From: Haematospirillum jordaniae
GTDB taxonomy: Bacteria > Pseudomonadota > Alphaproteobacteria > Rhodospirillales > Rhodospirillaceae
Direction of reading: 5' to 3'
Assembly: GCF_001611975.1 (NCBI RefSeq)
Contig: NZ_CP014525.1
Location: 488,001 to 552,000, forward strand
DNA: 64,000 nt
Made by a program: the position numbers and the translations under genes. Below, piece after piece: positions 55,325-64,000 of the stretch; the stretch's first letter is position 1, and each line of letters opens with the position of its first letter. The notes beneath the pieces are model-generated. The model was given only the letters and a program-made list of their open reading frames with translations, did no database searches and had not been told where the DNA came from.

Positions 55325-56677
55325 ATGAGTTCGGCACCCGCGCGTCCTGTTACCCTACGGTCACAAGCAGCATCCCCCTTGTCCGGCACGATCAGGGTTC
55401 CCGGCGATAAATCCATATCGCACAGGGCACTGATGCTTGGCGCCATATCCGTTGGTGAAACCATTATTGAAGGACTCCTGGAGGGAGAGGACGTCTTGCG
55501 GACGGCCACAGCCATGCAAAAACTGGGGGCAACCGTCCGCAAGGAATCCGACGGACGGTGGATTCTCTCCGGACGGGGCGTTGGCGGACTGGCCGAGCCC
55601 GATGATGTTCTGGACATGGGCAACGCGGGAACAGGGGCGCGACTTCTGATGGGGCTTCTGTCCAGCCATCCCTTCACCGCAGTCCTGACCGGCGATGCAT
55701 CTCTGCGCAGCCGTCCCATGGCGCGGGTTACAAATCCGCTGGAAAAAACAGGGGCCCGTTTTCTTAGCCGCACCCGTGGACGGCTTCCTGTTACCATAAC
55801 CGGGACGGAACGCCCCATCCCCATTGACTACACACTGCCCGTTGCATCAGCACAGGTAAAGAGTGCCATCCTGCTTGCCGGACTCAATACACCCGGCCAG
55901 ACCCGCATTGTGGAACCCTCACCCTCGCGGGATCACACTGAACGCATGTTGAAAGCCTTTGGCGCTGACATCCAGGTAGAGGAAAACGGCGCAGGGCGCA
56001 TCATCACCCTGACCGGACACCCCGAACTGACAGGGCAGACTGTCCGCGTGCCGGCAGATCCTTCCTCTGCCGCATTCCCGGTCGCAGCAGCCTTGATCGT
56101 ACCCGGCAGTCACCTGACCCTGAGCAATGTATGTATCAATCCCTCGCGAATCGGCCTTTACAAGACCCTGCAGGAGATGGGAGCTGACATACATTTTGAG
56201 AACGTACGCGATGAAAATGGGGAACCTGTTGCCGACCTAGTCGTCCGTCACAGTCCCTTGAAAGGCATCAATGTGCCGGCAGAACGGGCCCCCAGCATGA
56301 TCGACGAATACCCGATCCTGTCGGTTATTGCGGCCTTTGCCAGCGGTGAAACACGTATGAACGGCCTTGGGGAGCTGCGAGTCAAGGAAAGTGACCGCTT
56401 GGCCTTGATGACAGACGGCCTGCAATCCTGTGGCGTGAATGCCCGTACAGAAGGCGATGATTTGATTATCCAGGGCACAGGAAAGCAACCAGAGGGTGGG
56501 GAGATGATTGCCGTACAGCTTGATCATCGCATAGGAATGAGCTTTCTGGTCCTCGGAATGGCCACAAGAACGCCGGTTTCTGTTGATGATGCCCGCGCCA
56601 TTGATACCAGCTTCCCTGATTTTGCAAACCTTATGAACAGCCTGGGTGCCCGCATCACCCTGGCCCCAGAAGAGTAG
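55325..56677 (+). CDS. aroA: 3-phosphoshikimate 1-carboxyvinyltransferase (EPSP synthase)
   Basis: 450 aa. It joins PEP and shikimate-3-phosphate in the chorismate pathway. Conserved blocks: [14 protein letters not shown], the [17 protein letters not shown] region, [14 protein letters not shown], and [11 protein letters not shown] near the C-terminus. The GNAGTGAR rather than GNAGTAMR form indicates the class II (glyphosate-tolerant) branch. First gene of aroA-cmk-rpsA-ihfB. Confidence 0.95.
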   Translation: MSSAPARPVTLRSQAASPLSGTIRVPGDKSISHRALMLGAISVGETIIEGLLEGEDVLRTATAMQKLGATVRKESDGRWILSGRGVGGLAEPDDVLDMGNAGTGARLLMGLLSSHPFTAVLTGDASLRSRPMARVTNPLEKTGARFLSRTRGRLPVTITGTERPIPIDYTLPVASAQVKSAILLAGLNTPGQTRIVEPSPSRDHTERMLKAFGADIQVEENGAGRIITLTGHPELTGQTVRVPADPSSAAFPVAAALIVPGSHLTLSNVCINPSRIGLYKTLQEMGADIHFENVRDENGEPVADLVVRHSPLKGINVPAERAPSMIDEYPILSVIAAFASGETRMNGLGELRVKESDRLALMTDGLQSCGVNARTEGDDLIIQGTGKQPEGGEMIAVQLDHRIGMSFLVLGMATRTPVSVDDARAIDTSFPDFANLMNSLGARITLAPEE

Positions 56678-56683
56678 GAAACC

Positions 56684-57373
56684 ATGACACATCCCGTCGT
56701 TGTCACCGTTGACGGCCCGGCTGCCGCCGGAAAAGGAACCTTGGCCCGCCGCCTGGCTTCTGCCCTTGGCTATGCTTATCTGGATACCGGTATCCTGTAC
56801 CGGATTGTCGGCATGAAAGTGCTGCGCAGTGGGGCTCGGACAGATGACACAAAGACAGCCTGCGACGCCGCACGGTCCCTAACACCAGCTGAAATCAGCC
56901 GCCTGTCCGGGCACAGCGAGCTGCGGAGTGAAGCAACAGGACAAGCCGCCAGCCAAGTTGCCGCCATCCCCGATGTACGCCATGCCCTGCTGGACCTGCA
57001 GCGTACATTTGCCACCAATCCACCGGAGAACCGATCCGGGGCTGTTCTGGATGGGCGCGATATCGGCACAGTTGTCTGCCCGGACGCTACGGTCAAACTG
57101 TTTATAACCGCAAGCGTAGAAGAACGTGCCCGTCGTCGGCTGCTGGAGTTGCAGAGCCGGGGAATAGAGGGTATAGAGTCCGAAATCCTTGCCGATATCA
57201 GGGAACGGGACCGGCGCGACACAGAACGCTCTGTTGCGCCTTTGGCCCAACCTGCGGATGCCTTGGTGCTTGATACCACCAACATGGACGCTGAGGCGGC
57301 CTTCTTGGCTGCCTTGGACTATGTCCGGCAAAAGGGTCTTGTTGTAGACAGGCACAACGCTGCCTGTGGGTAA
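56684..57373 (+). CDS. cmk: Cytidylate kinase
   Basis: 229 aa. P-loop VDGPAAAGKGTLARRLA and VLDGRDIGTVVCPDATVKLFI are the standard CMP kinase blocks, with the lid Arg-rich segment RDRRDTERSVAPL. Phosphorylates CMP and dCMP. Starts six bases after aroA and is followed by rpsA, the usual order. Confidence 0.95.
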   Translation: MTHPVVVTVDGPAAAGKGTLARRLASALGYAYLDTGILYRIVGMKVLRSGARTDDTKTACDAARSLTPAEISRLSGHSELRSEATGQAASQVAAIPDVRHALLDLQRTFATNPPENRSGAVLDGRDIGTVVCPDATVKLFITASVEERARRRLLELQSRGIEGIESEILADIRERDRRDTERSVAPLAQPADALVLDTTNMDAEAAFLAALDYVRQKGLVVDRHNAACG

Positions 57374-57450
57374 TATGCTGCAATTTGCAGAAGACCTCGG
57401 GATCCAACCCGTGGCCGGAAATGTAATGTATGAAAGGAAGATGTTTACCT

Positions 57451-59148
57451 ATGATTGATGCCACTTTTGAGAGCTTTGAGGCTCTTCTTGATGAATCCCT
57501 GTCCGCCGAACGCGGTATTGAAGGAACGGTCCTGCGTGGAACAGTCCTGCGCGTCGACGGCGATTTTGCCCTTGTTGATGTCGGCCTGAAGTCCGAAGGA
57601 CGCATTGCCCTGAAAGAATTCTCCCGAGCTGGGGAAGAAGTCGAGCTGAAAGCCGGCGATCAGATCGATGTGTTTGTGGAGCGCTACGAAGACCGTGACG
57701 GACTAATTGTCCTGTCCCGCGACAAGGCACGCCGCGAAGAGGCTTGGAACGATCTGGAGAAGACCTTCACCGCCAGCCAACGCGTGGAAGGGATTATCTT
57801 CGGACGCGTCAAGGGTGGCTTCACTGTTGATCTGTCCGGGGCTGTGGCCTTCCTTCCCGGATCCCAGGTTGATATTCGTCCGGTGCGCGACATTGGCCCT
57901 CTGATGGGTCAGCCGCAAACCTTCCAGATCCTGAAAATGGACCGCGCCCGTGGCAACATCGTTGTCTCCCGCCGCGCCGTTCTGGAAGAAAGCCGTGCCG
58001 AAGAGCGCGCGAAGCTGATGTCCGGCCTGAAGGAAAGCATGATTCTGGATGGTGTTGTCAAAAACATCACCGACTATGGTGCCTTCGTTGATTTGGGTGG
58101 CGTCGATGGCCTGCTGCACGTCACCGATATTTCTTGGAAGCGCGTGACCCATCCGTCCGAAGCCCTGAATATCGGTCAGACCGTCAAGGTTCAGGTCATC
58201 CGCTTCAATGCGGAAACCCAGCGTATTTCGCTTGGCATGAAGCAACTGGAAGCTGACCCATGGGAAGGTGTTGCTGCCAAGTACCCAGTTGGAACACGCT
58301 TCATCGGTCGCGTGACGAACATCACCGACTACGGCGCCTTTGTTGAACTGGAAGCTGGCGTTGAAGGCCTTGTCCACGTCTCGGAAATGAGCTGGACCAA
58401 GAAGAACATTCATCCGGGCAAGATCGTTTCCACCTCTCAGGAAGTGGAAGTCATGATCCTGGATGTCGACGGCGAAAAGCGTCGTATCTCCCTAGGCCTG
58501 AAGCAATGCGCCGGCAACCCGTGGGAAAGCTTCGCATCCCAGCATCCGGCCGGTACGGAAGTTGAAGGCGAAGTCAAGAACATCACCGAATTTGGTCTGT
58601 TCGTTGGCCTGCCTGGCGAAATTGACGGAATGGTCCACCTCTCCGATCTGTCATGGTCTGAATCTGGGGAAGAAGCCGTCAAGGCCTATAACCGTGGCGA
58701 CATGGTCAAGGCCAAGGTTCTGGATGTTGACATCGAGAAGGAGCGTATTTCGCTGGGTATCAAGCAACTGGGCGAAGACCCGTTTGCCTCTGCTGCCTCT
58801 GGCCTGCGCAAGGGACAAACCGTTACTGCCGTAATCACCGCCGTCCAAGACAACGGGATTGAGGTGGAAGTAGACGGTGCGATTTCCTTCATTCGCAAGT
58901 CCGACCTGTCGCGTGAACGCAACGAGCAGCGCACAGAACGCTTTGCTGTCGGTGAAAAGATCGACGCCAAGATCACTGCCATTGACAGCAAGACCCGCAA
59001 GATCAGCTTGTCGATCAAGGCACGCGAACTTGAAGAAGAGAAGCAGGCCATGGCGGAATACGGATCTACGGATTCCGGCGCCCTGCTGGGTGACATTCTT
59101 GGCGCTGCCCTGAAACAGGCCAAGGAAGAAAAAAGCAAGGCTGACTGA
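57451..59148 (+). CDS. rpsA: 30S ribosomal protein S1
   Basis: 565 aa from the ATG at 57451, preceded by AAGGAAG with a ten-base spacing; an upstream ATG at 57430 overlaps this site and is unlikely. Six S1 (OB-fold) RNA-binding repeats are visible, the clearest being repeats 3-5 with the NITDYGAFVDLGG and NITEFGLFVGLPG patterns. It helps mRNA bind the 30S subunit. Followed by a strong terminator. Confidence 0.97.
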   Translation: MIDATFESFEALLDESLSAERGIEGTVLRGTVLRVDGDFALVDVGLKSEGRIALKEFSRAGEEVELKAGDQIDVFVERYEDRDGLIVLSRDKARREEAWNDLEKTFTASQRVEGIIFGRVKGGFTVDLSGAVAFLPGSQVDIRPVRDIGPLMGQPQTFQILKMDRARGNIVVSRRAVLEESRAEERAKLMSGLKESMILDGVVKNITDYGAFVDLGGVDGLLHVTDISWKRVTHPSEALNIGQTVKVQVIRFNAETQRISLGMKQLEADPWEGVAAKYPVGTRFIGRVTNITDYGAFVELEAGVEGLVHVSEMSWTKKNIHPGKIVSTSQEVEVMILDVDGEKRRISLGLKQCAGNPWESFASQHPAGTEVEGEVKNITEFGLFVGLPGEIDGMVHLSDLSWSESGEEAVKAYNRGDMVKAKVLDVDIEKERISLGIKQLGEDPFASAASGLRKGQTVTAVITAVQDNGIEVEVDGAISFIRKSDLSRERNEQRTERFAVGEKIDAKITAIDSKTRKISLSIKARELEEEKQAMAEYGSTDSGALLGDILGAALKQAKEEKSKAD

Positions 59149-59165
59149 ACCTTGTAATCCCTTCA

Positions 59166-59241
59166 GTTCGCCACCGGAATAAACGTGGCGAACCATGCTA
59201 GAAAGAAGCCCTCCCGGTACCATGCATCCGGGGGGGCTTTT
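59166..59241 (+). terminator. Two hairpins after rpsA, the second a rho-independent terminator
   Basis: First GTTCGCCAC/GTGGCGAAC (59166-59193), perfect 9-bp arms without a T-run. Then AAGCCCTCCCGG (59206-59217) with CCGGGGGGGCTT (59228-59239), a 12-bp stem with one G-U pair followed by TTTT, a good intrinsic terminator. The remaining gap to ihfB (59242-59463) holds the probable ihfB promoter; no gene is seen. Confidence 0.88.
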
Positions 59242-59463
59242 CATGTTGTTTTGTCCTGATAGACGAAAAAGATCGCAGCACCACTAAAAGGCGTTTATTC
59301 GTATATGCTTATACTTGACGCTCCAGCAGTCCTTTGGCAGGATACTGCCGTTCATGAATTTCCTGACGGTGCGTATTGCCACCGTGCGATAATTCTGCCG
59401 AAATGCTGTTGTCCCGTGTCGGGTTCGGGGTACCTTGACAGACCTGAAAGAGGGGAACGTTAC

Positions 59464-59748
59464 ATGACCAAATCAGAATTGATCGCGCGGCTTGCCGAAA
59501 GAAACCCGCATCTTTACCAGAGAGATATTGAACGCATCGTCTCGACGATTTTCGACGAAGTTTCATCTGCTTTGGCGAATGGAGACAGGGTCGAGCTGCG
59601 CGGATTCGGCGCATTCTCAATCAAGAAGCGCGATGCTCGTCTGGGACGAAATCCACGTACCGGGGCATCGGTTGAAGTTTCGGAAAAAGCTGTTCCGTAC
59701 TTTAAAACCGGTAAACAGCTGCGTGAGCTTCTAAACACAAAATCCTGA
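59464..59748 (+). CDS. ihfB: Integration host factor subunit beta
   Basis: 94 aa from the ATG at 59464 ([21 protein letters not shown]), with AGAGGGG upstream; the 53 codons before it are not conserved. HU/IHF fold with [21 protein letters not shown], the DNA-binding arm. It bends DNA in recombination and transcription with IhfA. Stop overlaps the start of the next gene (TGATG). Confidence 0.95.
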   Translation: MTKSELIARLAERNPHLYQRDIERIVSTIFDEVSSALANGDRVELRGFGAFSIKKRDARLGRNPRTGASVEVSEKAVPYFKTGKQLRELLNTKS

Positions 59749-60083
59749 TGCTACGGTTTCTTTCTTGGCTTTCTGGCATTCCCTTGGCCATAGCCGTAGT
59801 TTTGTTTGCAGCTGCCAACCATGAATCTGTTCAGGTTGGCCTGTGGCCCCTGCCGTGGATCATCGAACTACCCCTCTATCTGCTTGCTCTTGCCCCCTTG
59901 GTGGTTGGACTGCTGGTCGGTCTTGCCTTGGGTTGGATTGCCGCAGCACCTGCCCGCAAGGCAGCACGGGCAGAACGACGCCGCTCCCGGTTCCTAGAGG
60001 GACAGGTCCGCTCTGTAGTCGGCGGAGATCTTGAGAGAGAGACCAGCAAGAAGCACGATCAGACTGCACTTCCCAGAAACTGA
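59748..60083 (+). CDS. LapA domain (DUF1049) membrane protein
   Basis: 111 aa. Two hydrophobic helices (about residues 3-22 and 40-65) around NHESVQVGLWPLPWIIELPLYL are typical of the LapA/YciS family, with a charged cytoplasmic tail. In enterobacteria LapA/LapB regulate LPS assembly; here the neighbour is ihfB, the usual place for this gene. Role in this organism not shown. Confidence 0.85.
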   Translation: MLRFLSWLSGIPLAIAVVLFAAANHESVQVGLWPLPWIIELPLYLLALAPLVVGLLVGLALGWIAAAPARKAARAERRRSRFLEGQVRSVVGGDLERETSKKHDQTALPRN

Positions 60084-60196
60084 AGATAAGACGTGTCTTT
60101 GAATGGCATAACCCGTTGCCCTTGCTCTCCTTATACAGGCACAATAGACAAGCGGCTCTGACCGATACAAAAGAACGGGTGCCTTATCACGGATCT

Positions 60197-61927
60197 ATGA
60201 CTGCGGACGCGAACCAGTTGACAGAACTCCTTGCACTGCTTGCAGCGGCCGCTGTTTGCGTGCCCTTAGCTAGGCGCCTGCGCTTGGGCAGTATTCTGGG
60301 CTATCTAGCTGCCGGGGCTATTATAGGTCCATGGGGGCTGGGGCTTATTTCATCCGTGCAGGATATCCAGAGACCAGCTGAATTTGGCGTTGCCTTTCTT
60401 TTGTTTATCGTTGGCATAGAAATGAAGTTAAGCCGCCTGTGGCTGATGCGGCGACAGGTCTTCGGGCTGGGTGGGGCACAAGTCACGCTGACCGCCGCCA
60501 TTCTGGGCAGCTGCGCTTGGGCACTGGGAGCACCTGCTGCCATGTCTGTGATTGCCGGGCTGGGGCTGTCGCTTTCCTCAACAGCCATGGGGCTGCAAAC
60601 ACTGTCCGAACGGGGGGAGCTCGCAACAGCTTATGGCCGAAGTGGCTTTGCCGTCCTTTTGCTGCAGGACCTTATGGTACCTGTCCTGTTTGCCCTAGTT
60701 CCTATCCTGTCTATCCACAATGTAGCGCTTACAGCATCGTTGGGGCTGGCAATCATGCAAGGGGCCGCTATTCTGATCGGGGTTACCTTGGCCGGGCGGT
60801 TCCTGTTGCGCCCGTTTCTGCATATTGTTGCGCGCTCCCACAGTGCCGAGGTCTTCACCGCTACAATTCTGCTGATTGTCCTTGGAATCGGATGGCTTAC
60901 AGAGCACGCCGGCATGTCTATGGCTATGGGTGCTTTTCTTGCCGGCCTTCTTCTGGCCGATTCAGAGTTTCGCCATCAAATAGAAGCCGATATCACGCCA
61001 TTCAGAGGTCTTCTACTGGGGCTTTTCTTCATGGGCGTTGGCATGGCCATAGATTTTGGCCTTCTGGCTCAAAGCTGGCTGCAGATTGCTGGACTGGTAC
61101 TCGGACTTCTCACTATCAAAACCGGAATCTTGGTTCCGTTGGCACGCCTTGCCGGACTTTCTTGGAGCAATGCCGTACGCGTTGGACTCCTCCTGTCACA
61201 AGGGGGGGAATTTGCCTTCGTTCTGCTGGGATTTGCACAAAACCAGGGAGCGATTGCAAGCGGCCTGACAGACCTTCTGATCTTGGTGGTTTCTCTTTCC
61301 ATGGCAACAACGCCCGCCTTGGCCGCAGCCGGGCATCACTTGGCACGCATGATGGAACGAAACACCAACAAGTCCCATCATCATACCTCTGTAGCCATCC
61401 CGCCAGAAGAAGACAGTGGGCACGTCATCCTTGCCGGATTTGGCCGGGTTGGCCGCATCGTCGCTTCGCTCCTAGATGCAGCCGGACAAACCTACATAGC
61501 CTTTGACCATAATCTTGATACGGTGATTCTGGGGCGCAGTAAGGGCTATCCTATTTTCTTTGGCGATGCGAGCCGTCCTGAGGTCATGCGTGCCGCACAT
61601 GCTGACAAGGCTGCACTGGTTATTCTAACGATGGATGACCCCCTGTCCACAGCACGTGCCTTGGCTTCTATACACCATATGTACCCAAGGCTGCCGATCC
61701 ACTGCCGGGCTCGGGATCACGAACAATCCTGTGATCTGACCCAAGCCGGAGCGACATGTGCTGTACCCGAAACATTGGAGGCAAGCCTGCAATTGGGACG
61801 GTCCTCCCTGACAAATCTTGGTTTAACAGGTGAACAGGTCGAAAGCATTCTGGAGCAATTCCGGTCTGACAATTACGCCATTCTACAAAAAACCTTGGAA
61901 GAGAGACATTCGGCAAAAAACATATGA
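60197..61927 (+). CDS. KefB-like monovalent cation:proton antiporter
   Basis: 576 aa from the ATG at 60197; the longer frame upstream starts with TTG and adds 27 poorly hydrophobic residues. Residues 1-390 form a 12-helix Na/H exchanger domain (LGYLAAGAIIGPWG, GVAFLLFIVGIEMKL, FLAGLLLADSEFR). A TrkA-N/RCK domain follows (VILAGFGRVGRIVASLLDA, FGDASRPEVMRAAHADKA), which binds NAD(H). CPA2 family, probably glutathione-gated K+ efflux. No KefF/KefG partner is adjacent. Confidence 0.9.
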   Translation: MTADANQLTELLALLAAAAVCVPLARRLRLGSILGYLAAGAIIGPWGLGLISSVQDIQRPAEFGVAFLLFIVGIEMKLSRLWLMRRQVFGLGGAQVTLTAAILGSCAWALGAPAAMSVIAGLGLSLSSTAMGLQTLSERGELATAYGRSGFAVLLLQDLMVPVLFALVPILSIHNVALTASLGLAIMQGAAILIGVTLAGRFLLRPFLHIVARSHSAEVFTATILLIVLGIGWLTEHAGMSMAMGAFLAGLLLADSEFRHQIEADITPFRGLLLGLFFMGVGMAIDFGLLAQSWLQIAGLVLGLLTIKTGILVPLARLAGLSWSNAVRVGLLLSQGGEFAFVLLGFAQNQGAIASGLTDLLILVVSLSMATTPALAAAGHHLARMMERNTNKSHHHTSVAIPPEEDSGHVILAGFGRVGRIVASLLDAAGQTYIAFDHNLDTVILGRSKGYPIFFGDASRPEVMRAAHADKAALVILTMDDPLSTARALASIHHMYPRLPIHCRARDHEQSCDLTQAGATCAVPETLEASLQLGRSSLTNLGLTGEQVESILEQFRSDNYAILQKTLEERHSAKNI

Positions 61928-61996
61928 GGAGAGATAATGCAGCCCAAGTCTGGGCCATATTCCTCCCGTGACAGACCCGCAAAAACTCACAAAAAC

Positions 61997-62812
61997 TCAC
62001 TGGGTCATCAGACGCTGCAAGCTTCCATCTGCTCTCATTTCCCTGATCGCGCCATTCAGTTTCTCTATGAAATCATTGGCCCATGGCGTCACGGCAATAG
62101 CCTGCGCTGAATACCCGACATAAGCCTTCTCAGCATTAACAACGGCTGTCTCAACAACTTCGGATCCTGAGCCCCCGGCAGCCTTTACAGCACTCTGGAC
62201 AGAGAGCCGGTCATTGACATAGCAATCCACACGAGCTCCGAGGAGCTTCTTGATATTCACTTCTGTCCCATTGGCATCTTCCACACGAATTGTGCCGGCA
62301 TCACGCATCTTCTGGAAGGCCTCGCCAGCAACTGTGAAGCCCAAGTTGTTACCGAAAAGCATGCCGGCGTACCCTTCAGGGAATGACTGCCCGACCACAC
62401 GGGTTGCAGCCTCGGGTGTACAGAAGACTGCAACGACCTCCTCGTACAAAGGCTCGGAATACACGCTGATATAGGGGCGCTCTACCTTGCGGAGATAAGG
62501 GGGGAAAAGAGCAAAAATCTCTCCTGTCTCCATACCCTTCAGGCCACGCTTCCATGGGACCATCACTATGGAAACATCGTAATCCCCAGCAATACGACGG
62601 GCCACTTCCTGTAAAACATCAACATACAGACCGCCGGGATTACCACCACGATCAAAAGAATAGGGTGCGTAGTCATTATCACCGTACAAGGTCACTTTCT
62701 GGGCAGCGTAAACTGATGACCAAATGCCGCCAACAAGAATACAGAAAGCCGCCAAGGACGCTGCACGCAAGCATAATCTTATACCAAACTTTTTATGGAT
62801 TGCAGTGACCAC
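61997..62812 (-). CDS. Periplasmic solute-binding protein (amino-acid type)
   Basis: 271 aa from the GTG at 62812, chosen for the strong AGGAGGT five bases upstream; an ATG at 62887 lies 75 bases earlier. A basic start and hydrophobic run (LAAFCILVGGIWSSVYAA) give a signal peptide cleaved about residue 37. The mature part has the SBP_bac_3 fold (YAPYSFDRGGNPGGLYVDVLQEVARRI). No permease or ATPase is adjacent; it may serve a distant transporter or a signalling protein. Convergent with the KefB-like gene. Confidence 0.85.
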   Translation of the reverse strand: MVTAIHKKFGIRLCLRAASLAAFCILVGGIWSSVYAAQKVTLYGDNDYAPYSFDRGGNPGGLYVDVLQEVARRIAGDYDVSIVMVPWKRGLKGMETGEIFALFPPYLRKVERPYISVYSEPLYEEVVAVFCTPEAATRVVGQSFPEGYAGMLFGNNLGFTVAGEAFQKMRDAGTIRVEDANGTEVNIKKLLGARVDCYVNDRLSVQSAVKAAGGSGSEVVETAVVNAEKAYVGYSAQAIAVTPWANDFIEKLNGAIREMRADGSLQRLMTQ

Positions 62813-62895
62813 CGTTACCTCCTGTGACACGAATAATGAAGCCAAGAGACATTTGGTATCCCAATGAAAACTGTCTACAGGGCCCACCAGCTATA

Positions 62896-63120
62896 TCATG
62901 AAAACAGGAAGCTCTTATAGGTTGTATTTCTGATGTTAAGAAACCTGATAGATTGATCGACGGCAGTATTGATGTGACCGACAAGCCGCCGTGCCACATC
63001 GAAGCTGTCTGTGCCGAGCGCAATCTTCACAAAACGACCCAGCTGAGGTGCCAGATCGATGGGGGCCCGTCGCCGGAAATAGAGTGTACGCCCTTGTTGC
63101 AGGATATAGCGACTGGTCAC
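62896..63120 (-). pseudogene. N-terminal fragment of a phage-type integrase
   Basis: 74 codons reading SRYILQQGRTLYFRRRAPID, LAPQLGRFVKIALGTDSFDV and ARRLVGHINT, the DUF6538-type N-terminus of tyrosine recombinases carried by prophages and islands. The core-binding and catalytic domains (R-K-H-x-x-R-H-Y) are absent; the frame ends at 62896 near the solute-binding gene. It is probably what remains of the integrase at the border of a prophage or island. Confidence 0.7.
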
Positions 63121-63134
63121 GTTGCGATCCCAAT

Positions 63135-63393
63135 GTATCCAAAAATGTATCCAAAAACGCGCTATTTAACGTATCCCAAACCCGGAGGGGGCAGAAGGGG
63201 TCGCGTTAATGCATTGTTTTTAAAGCAAAAACCCCCGCGACATGTTTCAGTCGCGGGGATTTTTATGGCGCACTCGACAATCTCCTAACCAAAGCAGGAA
63301 AAACGCCAATGCCTTGATAAAAAACAACTATTTCTGTTGCCTTTGTTGAATGTATCCAGAAAAGTAACCAATTAAGTATCCAAAAATGTATCC
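63135..63393. repeat. Repeated TGTATCC motifs and an 18-bp direct repeat
   Basis: GTATCCAAAAATGTATCC occurs identically at 63135-63152 and 63376-63393. Further TGTATCC or near-copies lie at 63134, 63146, 63170, 63351 and 63387. They flank the gap between the integrase fragment and the holin. Such clusters can be integrase arm-binding sites or duplicated attachment sequences. The rest of 63121-63424 holds only the terminator described separately. Confidence 0.65.
63226..63264. terminator. Bidirectional rho-independent terminator
   Basis: CCCCGCGAC (63233-63241), eight-base loop, GTCGCGGGG (63250-63258), a perfect 9-bp GC stem. It is preceded by AAAAAC and followed by ATTTTT, so either strand is ended. 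It would stop transcripts from the holin side on the minus strand. Confidence 0.88.
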
Positions 63394-63424
63394 TTTTTTC
63401 GGAGTCGCAGGGTTGCCGGGAATC

Positions 63425-63823
63425 TCATGTGACGCCTCGCATTTTCTCGACTGTTCTGAGGCTTGCGACTCCCAGCATCGTGAAAATGAGCTCCATCAGC
63501 ATACTGTCGAACTGCGGTAACGGTGGGAGAGCAAGACCAAATGCAGATGCTGCCCAAAAGAACAGCGGCCCCACAAAAAACTGGAACGCAAGGGCGCAGC
63601 CGCATACCCACCCGATGAAGGGCCGCCAGCCGCCCCGGAAGCTGGAGCCACTTGCGGCTTCAATCTTGTTAACCTCATTTTGTGACCGCGCGGCTTGTTC
63701 AGCGGCCTCAATCAGCTGCCGTTCCATATCGATCTTTATTTTTGCTGCTTCTGCAGAATTTGGGATAATGCGGTCCAGCAAGCCGCCAAGAATAGGCAGG
63801 AGCGCTGTTACAACTGGCCCCAT
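63425..63823 (-). CDS. 3TM-type holin (phage / gene-transfer-agent)
   Basis: 132 aa from the ATG at 63823 (CGGAGA upstream). The N-terminal helix, an amphipathic charged region (AEAAKIKIDMERQLIEAAEQ) and two helices at the C-terminal half (GWVCGCALAFQFFVGPLFFW, LPQFDSMLMELIFTMLG) with RGGWRPFIGW match the GTA_holin_3TM family. It would release phage or GTA particles by permeabilising the membrane. It lies at the window edge; a lysin would be expected further right. Confidence 0.83.
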   Translation of the reverse strand: MGPVVTALLPILGGLLDRIIPNSAEAAKIKIDMERQLIEAAEQAARSQNEVNKIEAASGSSFRGGWRPFIGWVCGCALAFQFFVGPLFFWAASAFGLALPPLPQFDSMLMELIFTMLGVASLRTVEKMRGVT

Positions 63824-64000
63824 GATGAGAATCTCCGTTCAATACGTCCACACCAAAGGACGTGGTGCGTGGAACTCTGTTCCACACAGGTCAAGATGGA
63901 TAAAGGTGGGTGCGATTCCGATGCCGGTAAAACCGCAGGAACAGGCGGATACCCGATCATCATTTGTCTCTTAATGTTCGTGCAGAACCAGTAGAGCCGC
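63824..64000. other. Window edge, no gene supported
   Basis: No convincing coding sequence in these 177 bases. Reading the minus strand upstream of the holin gives no recognisable domain before the window ends. A preceding phage gene may begin beyond the edge. Confidence 0.3.

Noticed and set aside
63135..63393. CRISPR-like repeat array.
   Set aside because: Repeats are short, irregularly spaced and without spacer structure; no cas genes are in the window.

Overview
The window looks like chromosomal DNA of an alphaproteobacterium, most likely a Rhodospirillales-type organism. The clues are the two-subunit glycine decarboxylase operon, the hemC / hemD / Mic60-like / hemY string next to tsaD, a FYDLN-type zinc-ribbon gene beside aroA-cmk-rpsA-ihfB, an zf-CHCC mini-protein, a DciA-like gene beside mutY, and a gene-transfer-agent/phage-type 3TM holin. 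The genus cannot be named from sequence reading alone.

Layout. (1) 1-14.6 kb, housekeeping: end of a hybrid histidine kinase, DciA-like/mutY, a zinc-ribbon membrane protein divergent from ftsE-ftsX, a YdcF protein and plsC in the same run, polA facing them, a mini zinc-finger gene divergent from an orphan ABC ATPase, a lipase-like hydrolase, and a membrane PAS protein without an output domain. (2) 15-27.1 kb, metabolism: pmbA, a lipoprotein, gcvT-gcvH-gcvPA-gcvPB, then on the other strand hemC, a HemD-Mic60-like fusion and a HemY-type TPR protein, with tsaD divergent from hemC. (3) 27.1-53.6 kb, one long surface-polysaccharide cluster, all on the minus strand, visibly more AT-rich than its flanks. 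It holds nucleotide-sugar genes (UDP-GlcA epimerase, UDP-HexNAc dehydrogenase, manC, rmlB, a CapD/WbpM-type dehydratase), Wzx and Wzy, five glycosyltransferases, methyltransferases, three AsnB-type amidotransferases and an RfaH/NusG-like factor. It is decaying in places: a methyltransferase carries an in-frame TAG, a second one is split by an IS607-family element (serine transposase plus TnpB), and a degraded IS5/IS427 copy lies between glycosyltransferases. (4) 53.6-61.9 kb, housekeeping again: tRNA-Ala(GGC), the FYDLN protein, aroA-cmk-rpsA-ihfB-lapA and a KefB-like antiporter. (5) 62-64 kb: a periplasmic solute-binding protein, then the edge of a prophage or prophage remnant (truncated integrase N-terminus, repeated TGTATCC motifs, bidirectional terminator, 3TM holin).

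How the cluster may work: the dehydrogenase makes a UDP-HexNAc uronic acid, the epimerase makes UDP-GalA, ManC supplies GDP-mannose and RmlB/CapD supply 6-deoxy-4-keto sugars. Glycosyltransferases build the repeat unit, Wzx flips it and Wzy polymerises it. The three AsnB proteins plausibly amidate uronic acids, as WbpS is thought to do in Pseudomonas. The initiating phosphoglycosyltransferase and a Wzz/export system are not in this window.

Most worth a second look: the HemD-Mic60 fusion, the intact TnpB of the IS607 element with its probable guide RNA, the triple AsnB set, the TAG-interrupted methyltransferase, and the repeat array beside the truncated integrase.
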